This document shows positions 8,028 through 16,937 of a DNA stretch of 64,000 nucleotides, in pieces. The stretch comes from Rheinheimera sp. Lineage in GTDB: Bacteria; Pseudomonadota; Gammaproteobacteria; Enterobacterales; Alteromonadaceae. The stretch is taken from the NCBI RefSeq assembly GCF_030690345.1, contig NZ_JAUYGV010000006.1:1240001-1304000 (forward strand), in the 5' to 3' direction. The position numbers and the translations under genes were made by a program. Position 1 is the first letter of the stretch. The number at the start of each line of letters is the position of its first letter. The notes below the pieces were generated by a model, which worked only from the letters and a program-made list of their open reading frames with translations, searched no databases and was not told where the DNA came from.

Positions 8028-8112
8028 TGGTGCGGAGAGAGAGACTCGAACTCTCACACCTCGCGGCGCTGGAACCTAAATCCAGTGCGTCTACCAATTC
8101 CGCCATCCCCGC
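8028..8112 (-). tRNA. tRNA-Leu (anticodon TAG)
   Basis: A class II tRNA with a long variable arm (GCGCCGCGAGGTGT region). The acceptor is GCGGGGA paired to TCTCCGC with one G-T pair, the anticodon loop contains TAG, and CCA is encoded at 8028-8030. It reads CUN leucine codons, mainly CUA. Confidence 0.97.
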
Positions 8113-8131
8113 ATGCACAGGTAAAGTTAAG

Positions 8132-8208
8132 TGGTGGCTACAGCGGGAATCGAACCTGCGACCCCAGCATTATGAGTGCTGTGCTCTAACCAGCTGAGCT
8201 ATGTAGCC
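8132..8208 (-). tRNA. tRNA-Met (anticodon CAT, elongator type)
   Basis: First tRNA of the operon. The acceptor GGCTACA pairs with TGTAGCC, the anticodon loop is ctCATaa, and CCA is encoded at 8132-8134. The paired first acceptor base and overall sequence match elongator Met rather than initiator tRNA (which has an unpaired first base and a GGG/CCC anticodon stem). Confidence 0.97.
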
Positions 8209-8238
8209 ACGCTAACTTGACCTAAGCAAGTGGCGCGT

Positions 8239-8267
8239 ATTATCCAGAACTGCCCCTATAGCGTCAA
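8239..8267 (-). promoter_or_regulatory. tRNA operon promoter
   Basis: On the minus strand TTGACG (8267-8262) and GATAAT (8244-8239) are separated by 17 bases. A GC-rich discriminator (ACGCGCC) follows the -10 box, a feature of stringently controlled stable-RNA promoters. The first tRNA begins about 30 bases downstream. Confidence 0.85.
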
Positions 8268-8504
8268 CCGTTTTTTCTGTCGATGCGAATAACTTTGGCC
8301 TGTTTGCTGTTTTTTTGCCCATGTCGCTGTAGTTTCAGACAAATATATAGTCGGTAAACAAGATTGACGCGTATCAGATGTAAATATTGCGCAGCTTTGT
8401 ACTGTGGTTGTGTCTTAACGATTTATGTACTTAATAATTCGTGTATTCAAGTTAGGTAAGCTAAGTTTTATAAGTTTTTACAGCTAACTTCTAAGGAGGT
8501 GGTA

Positions 8505-9833
8505 ATGTTTGGCGGTTTCGGAAAAAAAGCTCTACGGGCAGAGAATGAACGGTTAAAAGATGAAATAAGCATGTTGAAACAGGCCAATGCCAGTGTCAGC
8601 AAGCAGATGATATATCTGAGACTTGATGCCGGCGGTGGCATCCAATCGGTGAATGATAATTTTATCAAAGAAACACGGATAAGCGAGGCGGATGCTATAA
8701 GTCGGAATATCAAGGAGCTGGTACCTGCTGAATTACGAACAACAGAGCACTTTAACAAAATGCAAAAGGCTTTGGGGGCCGGTAATTTCTGGATTGGTGC
8801 CTGGCAGATTGCAAACCGCCAAGGGCAGCAATTTTGGATTAGGGCAGCACTTTGTCCAATCCGCGATCGAAAAAATAATATGGACCACTTTGAAGTCTTT
8901 GCTACCAACCTGACCAGAACTATTGAAACATCACAGCAGTACGAAAGTCTGATTAACGCCATGCAGCGGTCTACCGCAGTAATTGAATTTGATATGGCAG
9001 GGTATGTATTGGCGGCGAATGAACTGTTTCTGGCAGCTATGGGGTATAAACAAGACGAAATTAAGGGCAAGCACCACCGGGTTTTTTGTCCGCCGGACAT
9101 TGCAAACAGTAAAGATTATGAATTGTTCTGGCAAAAATTAAGCAAAGGACAGTTTATTGCTGCACGCTTTAAGCGGATAGATCGAGCTGGCAGGGAGGTA
9201 TGGCTCGAAGCCTCGTACAATCCAATAGAGGACGCAACAGGTAGGTACTACAAAGTAGTTAAGTTTGCCACAGTGATCACTGAACAAGTGGAGCAGGAGC
9301 TTGAAGTATCTACCGCTGCCCAGGTAGCGTATGAGACATCACAGGCCACTGATGACAGCGCAAAACGTGGTATTCAGGTAATGAATGATATGACGGCGAT
9401 GATGAGTCAGCTTGAGTTACAGATGACAAGGGCGGTGGATAATATAAATGACTTGGCCAAACAGTCTCAGCTTATCGGTTCAATTATTCAGAGTATCAGT
9501 AGTATAGCGGACCAGACCAACTTGCTGGCGCTGAATGCTGCTATAGAAGCGGCCCGTGCCGGTGATCAAGGCAGAGGCTTTGCTGTGGTGGCTGATGAAG
9601 TGCGGCAATTAGCTTCCCGAACCAGCGCGGCGACTGTTGAAATTGTCGAGGTAGTCAGCCGTAATCAGCAGCTTTCTGGTGGAGCGGTAAGCATTATCGA
9701 AAGCGGCCAACAACAGGCAAAAGATGTCACCAATCTGGTTGGCCAGGCTAAGGTAACCATTGATGAAATCCAGGAAGCTGCACAGAAAGTTGTAGCTGCG
9801 GTGTCGCAATTTGCTAACAGGCTGGCGAAATAA
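8505..9833 (+). CDS. Soluble methyl-accepting chemotaxis-type protein with two PAS domains (BdlA-like)
   Basis: A 442-residue cytoplasmic signal transducer. A short coiled coil (about 8-30) is followed by two PAS domains (about 35-140 and 155-265; the second has [18 protein letters not shown]) and an MCP signalling domain with the conserved hairpin tip [34 protein letters not shown] near residues 335-370. No transmembrane segment is visible. This architecture matches BdlA/Aer2-like receptors that sense internal redox or ligands and act on CheA or on biofilm dispersal. The ATG at 8505 has an excellent AAGGAGG site at 8493-8499; two earlier in-frame codons overlap that site. It is a single gene with a strong terminator. 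Confidence 0.92.
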   Translation: MFGGFGKKALRAENERLKDEISMLKQANASVSKQMIYLRLDAGGGIQSVNDNFIKETRISEADAISRNIKELVPAELRTTEHFNKMQKALGAGNFWIGAWQIANRQGQQFWIRAALCPIRDRKNNMDHFEVFATNLTRTIETSQQYESLINAMQRSTAVIEFDMAGYVLAANELFLAAMGYKQDEIKGKHHRVFCPPDIANSKDYELFWQKLSKGQFIAARFKRIDRAGREVWLEASYNPIEDATGRYYKVVKFATVITEQVEQELEVSTAAQVAYETSQATDDSAKRGIQVMNDMTAMMSQLELQMTRAVDNINDLAKQSQLIGSIIQSISSIADQTNLLALNAAIEAARAGDQGRGFAVVADEVRQLASRTSAATVEIVEVVSRNQQLSGGAVSIIESGQQQAKDVTNLVGQAKVTIDEIQEAAQKVVAAVSQFANRLAK

Positions 9834-9880
9834 TGCTGGCACAGTCTTGCTGCTGTCCGAGCGGTTTTCACAAGCAATAA

Positions 9881-9910
9881 AAAAGCCGTTGTCGGCAAAC
9901 AACGGCTTTT
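9881..9910. terminator. Bidirectional terminator between the PAS-MCP gene and ychF
   Basis: AAAAGCCGTTG at 9881-9891 pairs perfectly with CAACGGCTTTT at 9900-9910 around TCGGCAAA, with T runs on both strands. It serves both converging transcripts. Confidence 0.93.
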
Positions 9911-9927
9911 TTCACTCGGAAAAACCT

Positions 9928-11019
9928 TTAAACGTTAAAACGGAAATGCATTACATCGCCATCTTTTACAATGTAGTCTTTACCTTCTAAACGCCATTTA
10001 CCGGCTTCTTTGGCACCGGCTTCGCCGTTAAATTGCACAAAGTCGTTATAGGCGACTACTTCAGCGCGGATAAAGCCTTTTTCAAAGTCGGTGTGAATAA
10101 CGCCGGCCGCCTGTGGTGCGGTGGCACCTACTGCAACAGTCCAGGCGCGTACTTCTTTTACCCCGGCGGTAAAGTAGGTGTGCAGGTTAAGCAGTGAGTA
10201 ACCGCCGCGGATCACGCGGTTTAAGCCCGGCTCTTCCAGGCCCATATCGGCCATAAACTCGGCTTTCTCGTCTTCGTCCAGCTCAGCAATTTCCGATTCA
10301 ATAGCAGCGCATACCGGCACGACGATAGCACCTTCTTTGTCGGCAATAGCCTGTACTATGTCCAGGTAAGGGTTATTCTCAAAGCCGTCGTCCATTACGT
10401 TAGCGATATACATCGTTGGTTTAATGGTTAAGAAGTTCATATAGGCAATTAAGGCCTTTTCTTCTTTATCCAGCTCGAGCTGGCGCAGCGTATGGCCTTG
10501 CTCTAAATGCACTTTAACCTTTTCCAGCACTGCCATCTCGGCTTTGGCGTCTTTATCGCCGCCTTTAGCTTTTTTGCTGACACGGAAAATAGCGCGCTCG
10601 GCGCTGTCCATATCAGACAATACCAATTCCATATTGATGGTATCGATATCGTCAGCCGGGTCAATTTTGCCTGCGACGTGAATAATGTTCTCATCGTCAA
10701 AACAGCGTACAACATGGCCAATAGCATCTGTTTCACGGATGTTAGCCAAAAATTTATTGCCAAGGCCTTCGCCCCGCGATGCGCCTTTTACCAAACCGGC
10801 GATATCAACAAATTCCATCGTGGTAGGCAGCACGCGCTGTGGGTTAACAATTTGCGCCAGCTTATCCAGGCGCAGATCCGGTACCGGTACTACGCCGGTA
10901 TTCGGTTCAATAGTACAGAACGGAAAGTTAGCCGCTTCAATGCCTGCCTTGGTTAACGCATTAAACAGGGTGGATTTGCCTACGTTAGGTAAGCCGACGA
11001 TGCCACATTTGAAACCCAT
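9928..11019 (-). CDS. ychF: YchF/OLA1 family ribosome-associated ATPase
   Basis: A 363-residue Obg-family P-loop protein that binds ribosomes and hydrolyses ATP rather than GTP, and influences translation and stress tolerance. The P-loop GLPNVGKST is at the N terminus, the switch II-like motif [10 protein letters not shown] follows, and the C-terminal TGS domain includes [13 protein letters not shown]. It is the last gene of rplY-pth-ychF on the minus strand, 43 bases after pth, an arrangement common in gammaproteobacteria. Its transcript ends at the shared terminator at 9881-9910. Confidence 0.97.
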   Translation of the reverse strand: MGFKCGIVGLPNVGKSTLFNALTKAGIEAANFPFCTIEPNTGVVPVPDLRLDKLAQIVNPQRVLPTTMEFVDIAGLVKGASRGEGLGNKFLANIRETDAIGHVVRCFDDENIIHVAGKIDPADDIDTINMELVLSDMDSAERAIFRVSKKAKGGDKDAKAEMAVLEKVKVHLEQGHTLRQLELDKEEKALIAYMNFLTIKPTMYIANVMDDGFENNPYLDIVQAIADKEGAIVVPVCAAIESEIAELDEDEKAEFMADMGLEEPGLNRVIRGGYSLLNLHTYFTAGVKEVRAWTVAVGATAPQAAGVIHTDFEKGFIRAEVVAYNDFVQFNGEAGAKEAGKWRLEGKDYIVKDGDVMHFRFNV

Positions 11020-11062
11020 AATTAGTATCCTTTACGTGCTGGAAATTGCTGCGCCTGCTGCT

Positions 11063-11665
11063 TTAGCCGGCTTTAAAACTGTGCAGACGGTTTTGTGCTT
11101 TTACCAGGCCATCACGGGCCAGAATATCAAAACAACGCGCTGCTTCATCTATTGTTTGTTCAATCAGGTTTTGTTCACTGGCCGGGGCTTTGCCCAAAAC
11201 ATAACCGGTAACCTGATCTTTATGGCCCGGATGGCCAATACCTAAGCGCAGGCGATAAAAGTTTTGGTTATTACCCAAGCGGGAGATAATATCGCGCAGG
11301 CCATTATGACCGGCATGGCCACCACCGAGTTTAAATTTTGCTACACCCGGTTCCAGCGCCATTTCATCATGCGCCACCAGAATTTGCTCAGCTGTCAGCT
11401 TGTAAAACTGTGCCATAGCCAGCACGGCTTTACCGCTTAAATTCATATAGGTAGAGGGAATAAGTAACTTGAATTCTTGCCCGGCGCAGACAAACTTGCC
11501 GGTATAACCGAAAAACTTCGGCTCGTTTTTTAAGCTGACATTAAAGGCGTGGGCCAGCTGCTGAACAAACCAGACACCGGCATTGTGCCGTGTCTGGCTG
11601 TATTCCGGGCCCGGATTACCCAAGCCCACAATCAACTGAATGGCTGATTGAGTAGTGTCAGACAT
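11063..11665 (-). CDS. pth: Peptidyl-tRNA hydrolase
   Basis: A 200-residue esterase that frees tRNA from prematurely released peptidyl-tRNA. The N terminus carries [17 protein letters not shown] with the catalytic His, then the active-site Asp in [11 protein letters not shown] and the conserved [13 protein letters not shown]. The ATG overlaps the rplY stop by one base (TAATG), so the two are translationally coupled. Length and motifs are normal. Confidence 0.97.
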   Translation of the reverse strand: MSDTTQSAIQLIVGLGNPGPEYSQTRHNAGVWFVQQLAHAFNVSLKNEPKFFGYTGKFVCAGQEFKLLIPSTYMNLSGKAVLAMAQFYKLTAEQILVAHDEMALEPGVAKFKLGGGHAGHNGLRDIISRLGNNQNFYRLRLGIGHPGHKDQVTGYVLGKAPASEQNLIEQTIDEAARCFDILARDGLVKAQNRLHSFKAG

Positions 11666-12279
11666 TACTCAGCAGTTTCAGTTTCTTCTGCATCAGCTGC
11701 TTTACCAGCTGGTTTGTTAACAGATACAACGGCTAAGTCATGGCCGGCACCTTTAGTTAACTGAACGAAAGTAACACCTTTAGGCGCTTTCAGATCAGAT
11801 AAGTGCAGGGTAGTGCCTACTTCAACGTCGCTCATGTCAACTTCGATAAACTCTGGTAAGTCTTTTGGCAGACAAGAGATTTCGATTTCGTTCGCGCCAT
11901 GTACTACTACGCCGCCTTTCTTGACCGGTGCATCTTCGTTTAAGAAGTGGATCGGAACAATAGTGTGCAGCTCGTGGCCGGCTTCAACGCGTTGGAAGTC
12001 AACGTGCATGATTTTTGGCTTGAACGGGTGACGTTGCATAGCTTTAACGATCGCTTTTACGTCTTCTTTACCCACTTTGATAGTCAGGATGTGAGAGTAA
12101 AACGCTTCGAAGCTTTGAGCTTTTAACAGTTTAGAATGCTCTAAAGTGATAGAAACCGGGGCTTTGCTACCACCGTAGATGATAGCTGGTACTTTGTCTT
12201 CGTGACGCAGGCGGCGGCTCGCACCTTTCCCCGCGTCAGTACGGACTTCTGCATTTAATGTAAAAATTGCATCAGACAT
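11665..12279 (-). CDS. rplY: 50S ribosomal protein L25, long (TL5/Ctc) form
   Basis: A 204-residue ribosomal protein that binds loop E of 5S rRNA. The N-terminal L25 domain (about 1-95) is followed by a C-terminal TL5/Ctc beta domain (about 95-190) that E. coli L25 lacks. The tail is rich in Ala and Glu. The ATG at 12279 has GGAG six to seven bases upstream; an in-frame ATG four codons earlier overlaps that site and is rejected. In many gammaproteobacteria rplY follows prs directly, but here the Fic gene and a secreted-protein gene intervene. Confidence 0.95.
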   Translation of the reverse strand: MSDAIFTLNAEVRTDAGKGASRRLRHEDKVPAIIYGGSKAPVSITLEHSKLLKAQSFEAFYSHILTIKVGKEDVKAIVKAMQRHPFKPKIMHVDFQRVEAGHELHTIVPIHFLNEDAPVKKGGVVVHGANEIEISCLPKDLPEFIEVDMSDVEVGTTLHLSDLKAPKGVTFVQLTKGAGHDLAVVSVNKPAGKAADAEETETAE

Positions 12280-12360
12280 GGTGTACTCCAAAAATTAAGG
12301 TTTCCCAAGACTCGCGACCAGTCTCAGGCTGGATGCCCTTTTCAGGGGCGCGACATATTA
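12280..12360 (-). promoter_or_regulatory. Structured 5' leader of rplY, possible autoregulatory site
   Basis: The leader carries two hairpins. AGACT (12324-12320) pairs with AGTCT (12312-12308) around GGTCGCG, flanked by CC and GG that could close an internal loop. Further upstream GCCC pairs with GGGC around CTGAAAA. E. coli rplY is known to be autoregulated by L25 through a leader that imitates 5S rRNA. Whether this leader does the same is an inference. Confidence 0.4.
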
Positions 12361-12392
12361 CCACCGGGCCCGGTATTCAGCAAATAATTTAC

Positions 12393-13496
12393 TTATTGCA
12401 GCGCGGTGCTGATAAACAGGCGCTCATCCATAGCGAGATAGGCATCAAATACCCATTTGCACTCATAAATTATGCTGTTTATTGGTTGCCGAAGTTGATA
12501 GCGCTGCAAAGTGCCAAATTCTACTAAGGTATCGAGCGCGAATTGAACTTCGGCTTCTGAAAACTGAGTTAAATTTGCAGTATGTCGGGTGGTTAAAATA
12601 GGTTGGTTGATTAATAACGACAAAATAGATGTTATTGCTGGTGTTGTGGTGCGAAGCGCAAGTGATTGCAACAGCGTTTTTTGCAACTGCTGTATCGTGC
12701 TAAGCAGCCAGGCACTGGTTTCATTGCTCCAGTTTATAGCGTCAGACCAAAACGCTAATACCTGTGTCCAGTCGCCATGCAGTATCGCTGTCGGGGTTTT
12801 GTGGTATCCGCTGTGGCAATGCCCAAGTCGGTATAAAAAAGGGCTGATATAACTCGCAGGGTGTTGAGTTTGCGCCGACAGCAAACTGTCGGTGAGTGCC
12901 CGATGCAAACGACCATTACCATCGGTAAAGGGGTGCAGTAATATCAACTGATTGCTGATTGCAATAATGTGTTCAAGACCGGGAGGCTGGTGTGTACAGA
13001 TAAAATTGAGCCAGTCTTCCAGCATTGGCGGCAGATATTCTGCAGGAGGCGGCACAAAGTGCGCTTTATCCGGCGATGGACCACCAAGCCAATTTTGCAC
13101 AGTTCTGATTTGGCCTTTTTGTTTATCGTTACTGTTTAGTTGCGCCTGCAGTTGGCACAGTAGCGGGAGACTTATATCAGTTTGGCTAAAGCGGGTTACT
13201 GCGTCTGTATATTGCCTGGTCTGCTGATGCACCATAGTTGCCAGGTAGTCCTCCGGCGCCAGATTTAACGAGCATAATGCCAATCTTCGCCTTGATACGG
13301 TTCGACCTTCTTTTAAACAGACGCCGCCGGCCAAATAGCGGGCGGTGAAGTCTTTGATCTTAAAATGCTGATCTATGTCAGCGGTTTTTAGTACTGGTAA
13401 TGGCGAAAGCTTACTAAGGTCTATGTTATGTAAGTATGCGGGTAGTATGCATTTATACCTGGCGTTATTGAGCTGCCATGTGCGTTCAAGATACAT
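12393..13496 (-). CDS. Fic/DOC family protein
   Basis: A 367-residue Fic-domain protein. Such enzymes transfer AMP or another phosphate-containing group to target proteins. The full active-site motif HPFTDGNGRLHRA is at residues 188-200, with the catalytic His at 188. A typical substrate-flap segment RTVQNWLGGPSP precedes it at about 131-142. The C terminus (about 295-355) looks like a winged-helix region. I see no clear S/T-xxxE-G/N inhibitory motif in the N-terminal part and no antitoxin-like gene beside it. It sits between a secreted-protein gene and rplY, inside a normally conserved operon. The target is unknown. Confidence 0.9.
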   Translation of the reverse strand: MYLERTWQLNNARYKCILPAYLHNIDLSKLSPLPVLKTADIDQHFKIKDFTARYLAGGVCLKEGRTVSRRRLALCSLNLAPEDYLATMVHQQTRQYTDAVTRFSQTDISLPLLCQLQAQLNSNDKQKGQIRTVQNWLGGPSPDKAHFVPPPAEYLPPMLEDWLNFICTHQPPGLEHIIAISNQLILLHPFTDGNGRLHRALTDSLLSAQTQHPASYISPFLYRLGHCHSGYHKTPTAILHGDWTQVLAFWSDAINWSNETSAWLLSTIQQLQKTLLQSLALRTTTPAITSILSLLINQPILTTRHTANLTQFSEAEVQFALDTLVEFGTLQRYQLRQPINSIIYECKWVFDAYLAMDERLFISTALQ

Positions 13497-13511
13497 AAAA
13501 AAATCCCTTAT

Positions 13512-13539
13512 AAAAGAGGCAGTATCCGCTGCCTCTTTT
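13512..13539 (-). terminator. Terminator of the secreted-protein gene
   Basis: AAAAGAGGCAG at 13512-13522 pairs perfectly with CTGCCTCTTTT at 13529-13539 around TATCCG. It lies just after the 13553 stop on the minus strand and before the Fic start. Confidence 0.88.
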
Positions 13540-13552
13540 CATTTTGACGTGG

Positions 13553-15670
13553 CTACAATGCGTAATTGATGTTATCGATTAGCTTAAAGCCAAACATTTG
13601 ATTATTGGACTCATATCGACCACCGGAACCCCAGCCACCTTTGCCATAAACTTCAGCAGAAGAGCCCAGGCAATATTTTCCGGAACCGTTGCTAATGCTG
13701 TTGCGGACGTAATTCACCTGCCAGGCACGGTCAACTGTCACAACCAGGCCAGGGACGGACGTTGGAACATAGCTGTTACTAATGACTTTGTTGCGCGAGT
13801 AATCCGGCACGGTGTCAGCAGTAGCAAAGCACTGTTGAATAGTCGCACTTTTTTTACAGGGACCAATAGCGCAACCACCACGGGCTAAATCCAATCGACG
13901 CTCAGCCAGTGCAAATTGCTTGAATGAAATTAACTGCGGACGCTGCATACATTGCCCTTGGTTGATGCTATCGATACAAGCCGATGCCGTGGGTAATGCA
14001 CATTTGTTCCATTCACCCTGGTTAGCACAATAGTTGATGCCGCGGTCTATCATATCTTTGGTGGCGCTGCATAAATGTTCCTGGCTCACATTGCCTTCAA
14101 AAAACTTCATGCCCATGGCGGCGGCAATTCTGCCAACAACGTCGAAGCCGACTTTGTCGCTGTTTAACATCCAGCAGCGCTGCTCAACTTGACTGTCTAA
14201 ACGACCCCATGCGGTTAAAATGTCACGATAAACCGGATAGTTAGTAAAGACACTAAAGTGGCTGCCACCCATTGACGACGGGATTGGGTAATCACGCTCG
14301 GTTGAGGCAATAGCCACCAGATCATCATTAGTGCTATCGGCGAAGTTATTCAGTACCGTCATCAGTTCGGTAATGCTATTTAACCGTAACAAATTTGACG
14401 GCGAAGATCCGCCGGTTTGTGTGCCGATAATTTCAAAGGTGTAACCCCGGTATTCTTGTTCCAGTGCCGATTTCTCACTGGAAGAAAAATTACCATCTGC
14501 ACTGTATTGATCAAGAGAGGCTTTTAACTCAAGTGTTTTGTTCTTAATTTCACTGTAAGAACTGGACACACTTTCAACGCGAATCGTAAACAATATTTTT
14601 CTACCGGTTGTTACCGTGTCAATAAAGGTATCGCCACATGCTTTACGAAACTCAAGCTTCTGACCAGAAGTCAGCAAGTTGGTGTACTGAGGGGCCATAG
14701 ACAGCTCATAGGCTTGTTTGGCCTGGAACTTCTTCCGTTTATCAACGAACGACGCCACTATTACAGAGCTTTCTGTAACTTTTGATGTTTCGCTATAGAG
14801 TGATGAGCTGCCGGAGCCGCCTATAGAGAATCCACCAAAAGACAGTGAACCACCGCCGGAGCGTTTCAGCTCCAGACTGGTAGCCAAAGATTCATAGCTG
14901 TCAACTTGACGAAAACTGTATTTTTGTTCGTTAATATTTTGCACTGTATCTAACTTGTCAGCACCTGCAGAGCTCCAGCAAGTATTGCCAAATACCTCAC
15001 CTTTAATAGCGTCAAAGCCGTTGCCCAACACAGACAGTGCTGTATCGGTCTCCGTTAAGGTATACACATCTGATGTTGCTGATGATTTGCCCAGATTGGC
15101 AACTTGGGGAGGTTGATAGGACTCCAGTGGCATAGTGGTAGCGCCACCGTTGTTATAAGTTGTATTTATTGCAAAATAGCCACTTTCACTCAATGCGCTG
15201 CATCCTGCACTATTACACGCTTTGACTTGGTATTTCGCGGTTTTGTCACTGCCGGCGTTATAATTAATCGAGCGGCCGGTTCCGGAATATATTTTGCTAT
15301 TTGCACCGTTTTTCAGCTGTTGGTACACCTCATACCTGAAATTGCTGCCAACGCCCTGTGATGCTGCCGCCCAGTTTAATTTTACGGTTGGCGAGCCTGC
15401 AGTCCTTGATACCGCAATACGTTGTGGTTTTGCCGGTGGTGTATCTACCGGTGGCGCAACCGTGGTATCACAGCCCGTATCGTAGGGGTCACAGAATGCG
15501 GCGGAACTCCAGCCCCAACCAGATTCACTTGATGGCGCCACAGTGTTAAATTGCGCATTATCTTCATAAAATTGGGTCGTTGAATCGGAGGGAATAATAA
15601 TATCTGCATAGGCTGCTAACGGAAATCCGATACAACCAAGTAGCAATAAAATCTTATTTTTTTTAATCAT
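13553..15670 (-). CDS. Large secreted protein with a fibronectin-III-like domain and a possible MACPF-like region
   Basis: A 705-residue exported protein. The signal peptide is residues 1-22 (MIKKNKILLLLGCIGFPLAAYA), and the ATG at 15670 has GGAG six bases upstream. Residues about 80-170 read like a fibronectin type III domain (KPQRIAVSR...VKLNW...YEVYQQ...YQVKACNSAGCSALS). The middle (about 230-470) has a Gly/Ser-rich stretch (SGGGSLSFGGFSIGGSGSSS), then FRKACGDTFIDTVTTGRKI followed by a polar IRVESVSSSYSEI stretch. That order resembles membrane-attack-complex/perforin-type proteins, but the standard Y-GTHY signature is replaced by ACGDTF. The C-terminal third is rich in Cys. It could be a pore-forming toxin or surface lectin; the assignment is tentative. 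Confidence 0.6.
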   Translation of the reverse strand: MIKKNKILLLLGCIGFPLAAYADIIIPSDSTTQFYEDNAQFNTVAPSSESGWGWSSAAFCDPYDTGCDTTVAPPVDTPPAKPQRIAVSRTAGSPTVKLNWAAASQGVGSNFRYEVYQQLKNGANSKIYSGTGRSINYNAGSDKTAKYQVKACNSAGCSALSESGYFAINTTYNNGGATTMPLESYQPPQVANLGKSSATSDVYTLTETDTALSVLGNGFDAIKGEVFGNTCWSSAGADKLDTVQNINEQKYSFRQVDSYESLATSLELKRSGGGSLSFGGFSIGGSGSSSLYSETSKVTESSVIVASFVDKRKKFQAKQAYELSMAPQYTNLLTSGQKLEFRKACGDTFIDTVTTGRKILFTIRVESVSSSYSEIKNKTLELKASLDQYSADGNFSSSEKSALEQEYRGYTFEIIGTQTGGSSPSNLLRLNSITELMTVLNNFADSTNDDLVAIASTERDYPIPSSMGGSHFSVFTNYPVYRDILTAWGRLDSQVEQRCWMLNSDKVGFDVVGRIAAAMGMKFFEGNVSQEHLCSATKDMIDRGINYCANQGEWNKCALPTASACIDSINQGQCMQRPQLISFKQFALAERRLDLARGGCAIGPCKKSATIQQCFATADTVPDYSRNKVISNSYVPTSVPGLVVTVDRAWQVNYVRNSISNGSGKYCLGSSAEVYGKGGWGSGGRYESNNQMFGFKLIDNINYAL

Positions 15671-15875
15671 GTACTTCTCCACACTGAGAGTAAAGCAACG
15701 TTATAGTGAGTTTTATTCAGGCTGCATCCGGCGCAATGAGGTACTAACGCCACATAAGCTGAATGTTGTCTTTTGCTTTAACCGGTAACTGGCTAGAGCG
15801 GCAGTTAACATAGCGTTTTAAATGTTTCAGTTGTGTGATTAAAAAGATATAAAAACAAGATATTTGATGATAAAT

Positions 15876-15905
15876 AAAAAAAGCACCGTTCAAAGTGCTT
15901 TTTTT
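15876..15905 (-). terminator. Rho-independent terminator of prs
   Basis: AAAAAAAGCAC at 15876-15886 pairs perfectly with GTGCTTTTTTT at 15895-15905 around CGTTCAAA. It follows the prs stop on the minus strand and separates prs from the secreted-protein gene. Confidence 0.92.
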
Positions 15906-15922
15906 ATTTGTTGCAGAATTAA

Positions 15923-16867
15923 TTAATCAAACATTGAAGAGATAGATTCTTCGTTACTTATGCGGCGGATACACTCGGCCAGCATTTCGCTCAAGGTTAA
16001 CTGGCGTACTTTAGCTACCGCTTTCATTTCGGCGCTCAGCGGAATAGTGTCGGTGATAATCAGCTCGTCGATAACCGAATTAGCGATATTCTCTGCCGCG
16101 CCACCGGAAAATACCGGGTGGGTGGCGTAGGCAAATACGCGCTTGGCGCCTTGCTCTTTTAACGCTTCAGCGGCTTTACACAAGGTGCCGCCGGTGTCGA
16201 TCATGTCATCAACAATAATACAATCGCGATCTTTCACATCACCGATAATATGCATTACCTGGGCAACGTTAGCTTTAGGCCGGCGTTTGTCGATAATGGC
16301 CAAATCAGCGTCGTTCAGCAGTTTGGCAATAGCGCGGGCCCGCACTACGCCACCGATATCCGGTGATACCACTACCGGCGAGGTAAAGCCTTTTTTGCGC
16401 ATATCGTCCAGCAGCACCGGGCTTGCGAACACGTTATCTACCGGCACATCGAAGAAACCCTGAATTTGCTCGGCGTGCAAATCTACCGTTAATACGCGGT
16501 CTACGCCTACGCTGGATAAAAAGTCTGCGACTACTTTGGCGGTAATAGGCACCCGCGCAGAACGTACGCGGCGATCCTGACGGGCATAACCGAAGTACGG
16601 CATTACTGCAGTGATACGGCCGGCTGAGGCACGACGCAGGGCGTCGACCATGACAATCAGTTCCATCAGGTTATCGTTAGTCGGAGCGCAGGTAGATTGG
16701 ATGATAAACACATCAGAACCACGCACATTTTCATTGATCTGGACACTAACTTCCCCATCACTGAAACGGCCGACTTCGGCATCTCCAAGTTTAATATACA
16801 GACGGCTGGCGATTTTACTTGCGAGTTCTGGTATGGCGTTACCAGCGAAAACCTTCATGTCAGGCAC
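15923..16867 (-). CDS. prs: Ribose-phosphate pyrophosphokinase
   Basis: A 314-residue enzyme that makes PRPP from ribose 5-phosphate and ATP, for nucleotide, His and Trp synthesis. Motifs visible are [30 protein letters not shown] and the PRPP loop [16 protein letters not shown]. The start is GTG at 16867 ([10 protein letters not shown]), as in E. coli prs, with GAGG upstream; a longer in-frame start would add 13 unconserved residues. It follows ispE on the same strand and ends in its own terminator instead of running on into rplY. Confidence 0.97.
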   Translation of the reverse strand: MPDMKVFAGNAIPELASKIASRLYIKLGDAEVGRFSDGEVSVQINENVRGSDVFIIQSTCAPTNDNLMELIVMVDALRRASAGRITAVMPYFGYARQDRRVRSARVPITAKVVADFLSSVGVDRVLTVDLHAEQIQGFFDVPVDNVFASPVLLDDMRKKGFTSPVVVSPDIGGVVRARAIAKLLNDADLAIIDKRRPKANVAQVMHIIGDVKDRDCIIVDDMIDTGGTLCKAAEALKEQGAKRVFAYATHPVFSGGAAENIANSVIDELIITDTIPLSAEMKAVAKVRQLTLSEMLAECIRRISNEESISSMFD

Positions 16868-16937
16868 GGTAGGATCCTCAGGGCGGTGGTGAGTCCGGTT
16901 TATCAATTAACAGCGGCAACAACACCGCTGCGGTTAC

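Noticed and set aside
7874..8197. An open frame of 107 codons on the plus strand across the tRNA cluster
   Set aside because: It is the complement of four clear tRNA genes; its apparent protein (GAAGFEPTHGGIKTRCLT and similar) is the well-known spurious translation of tRNA antisense strands.
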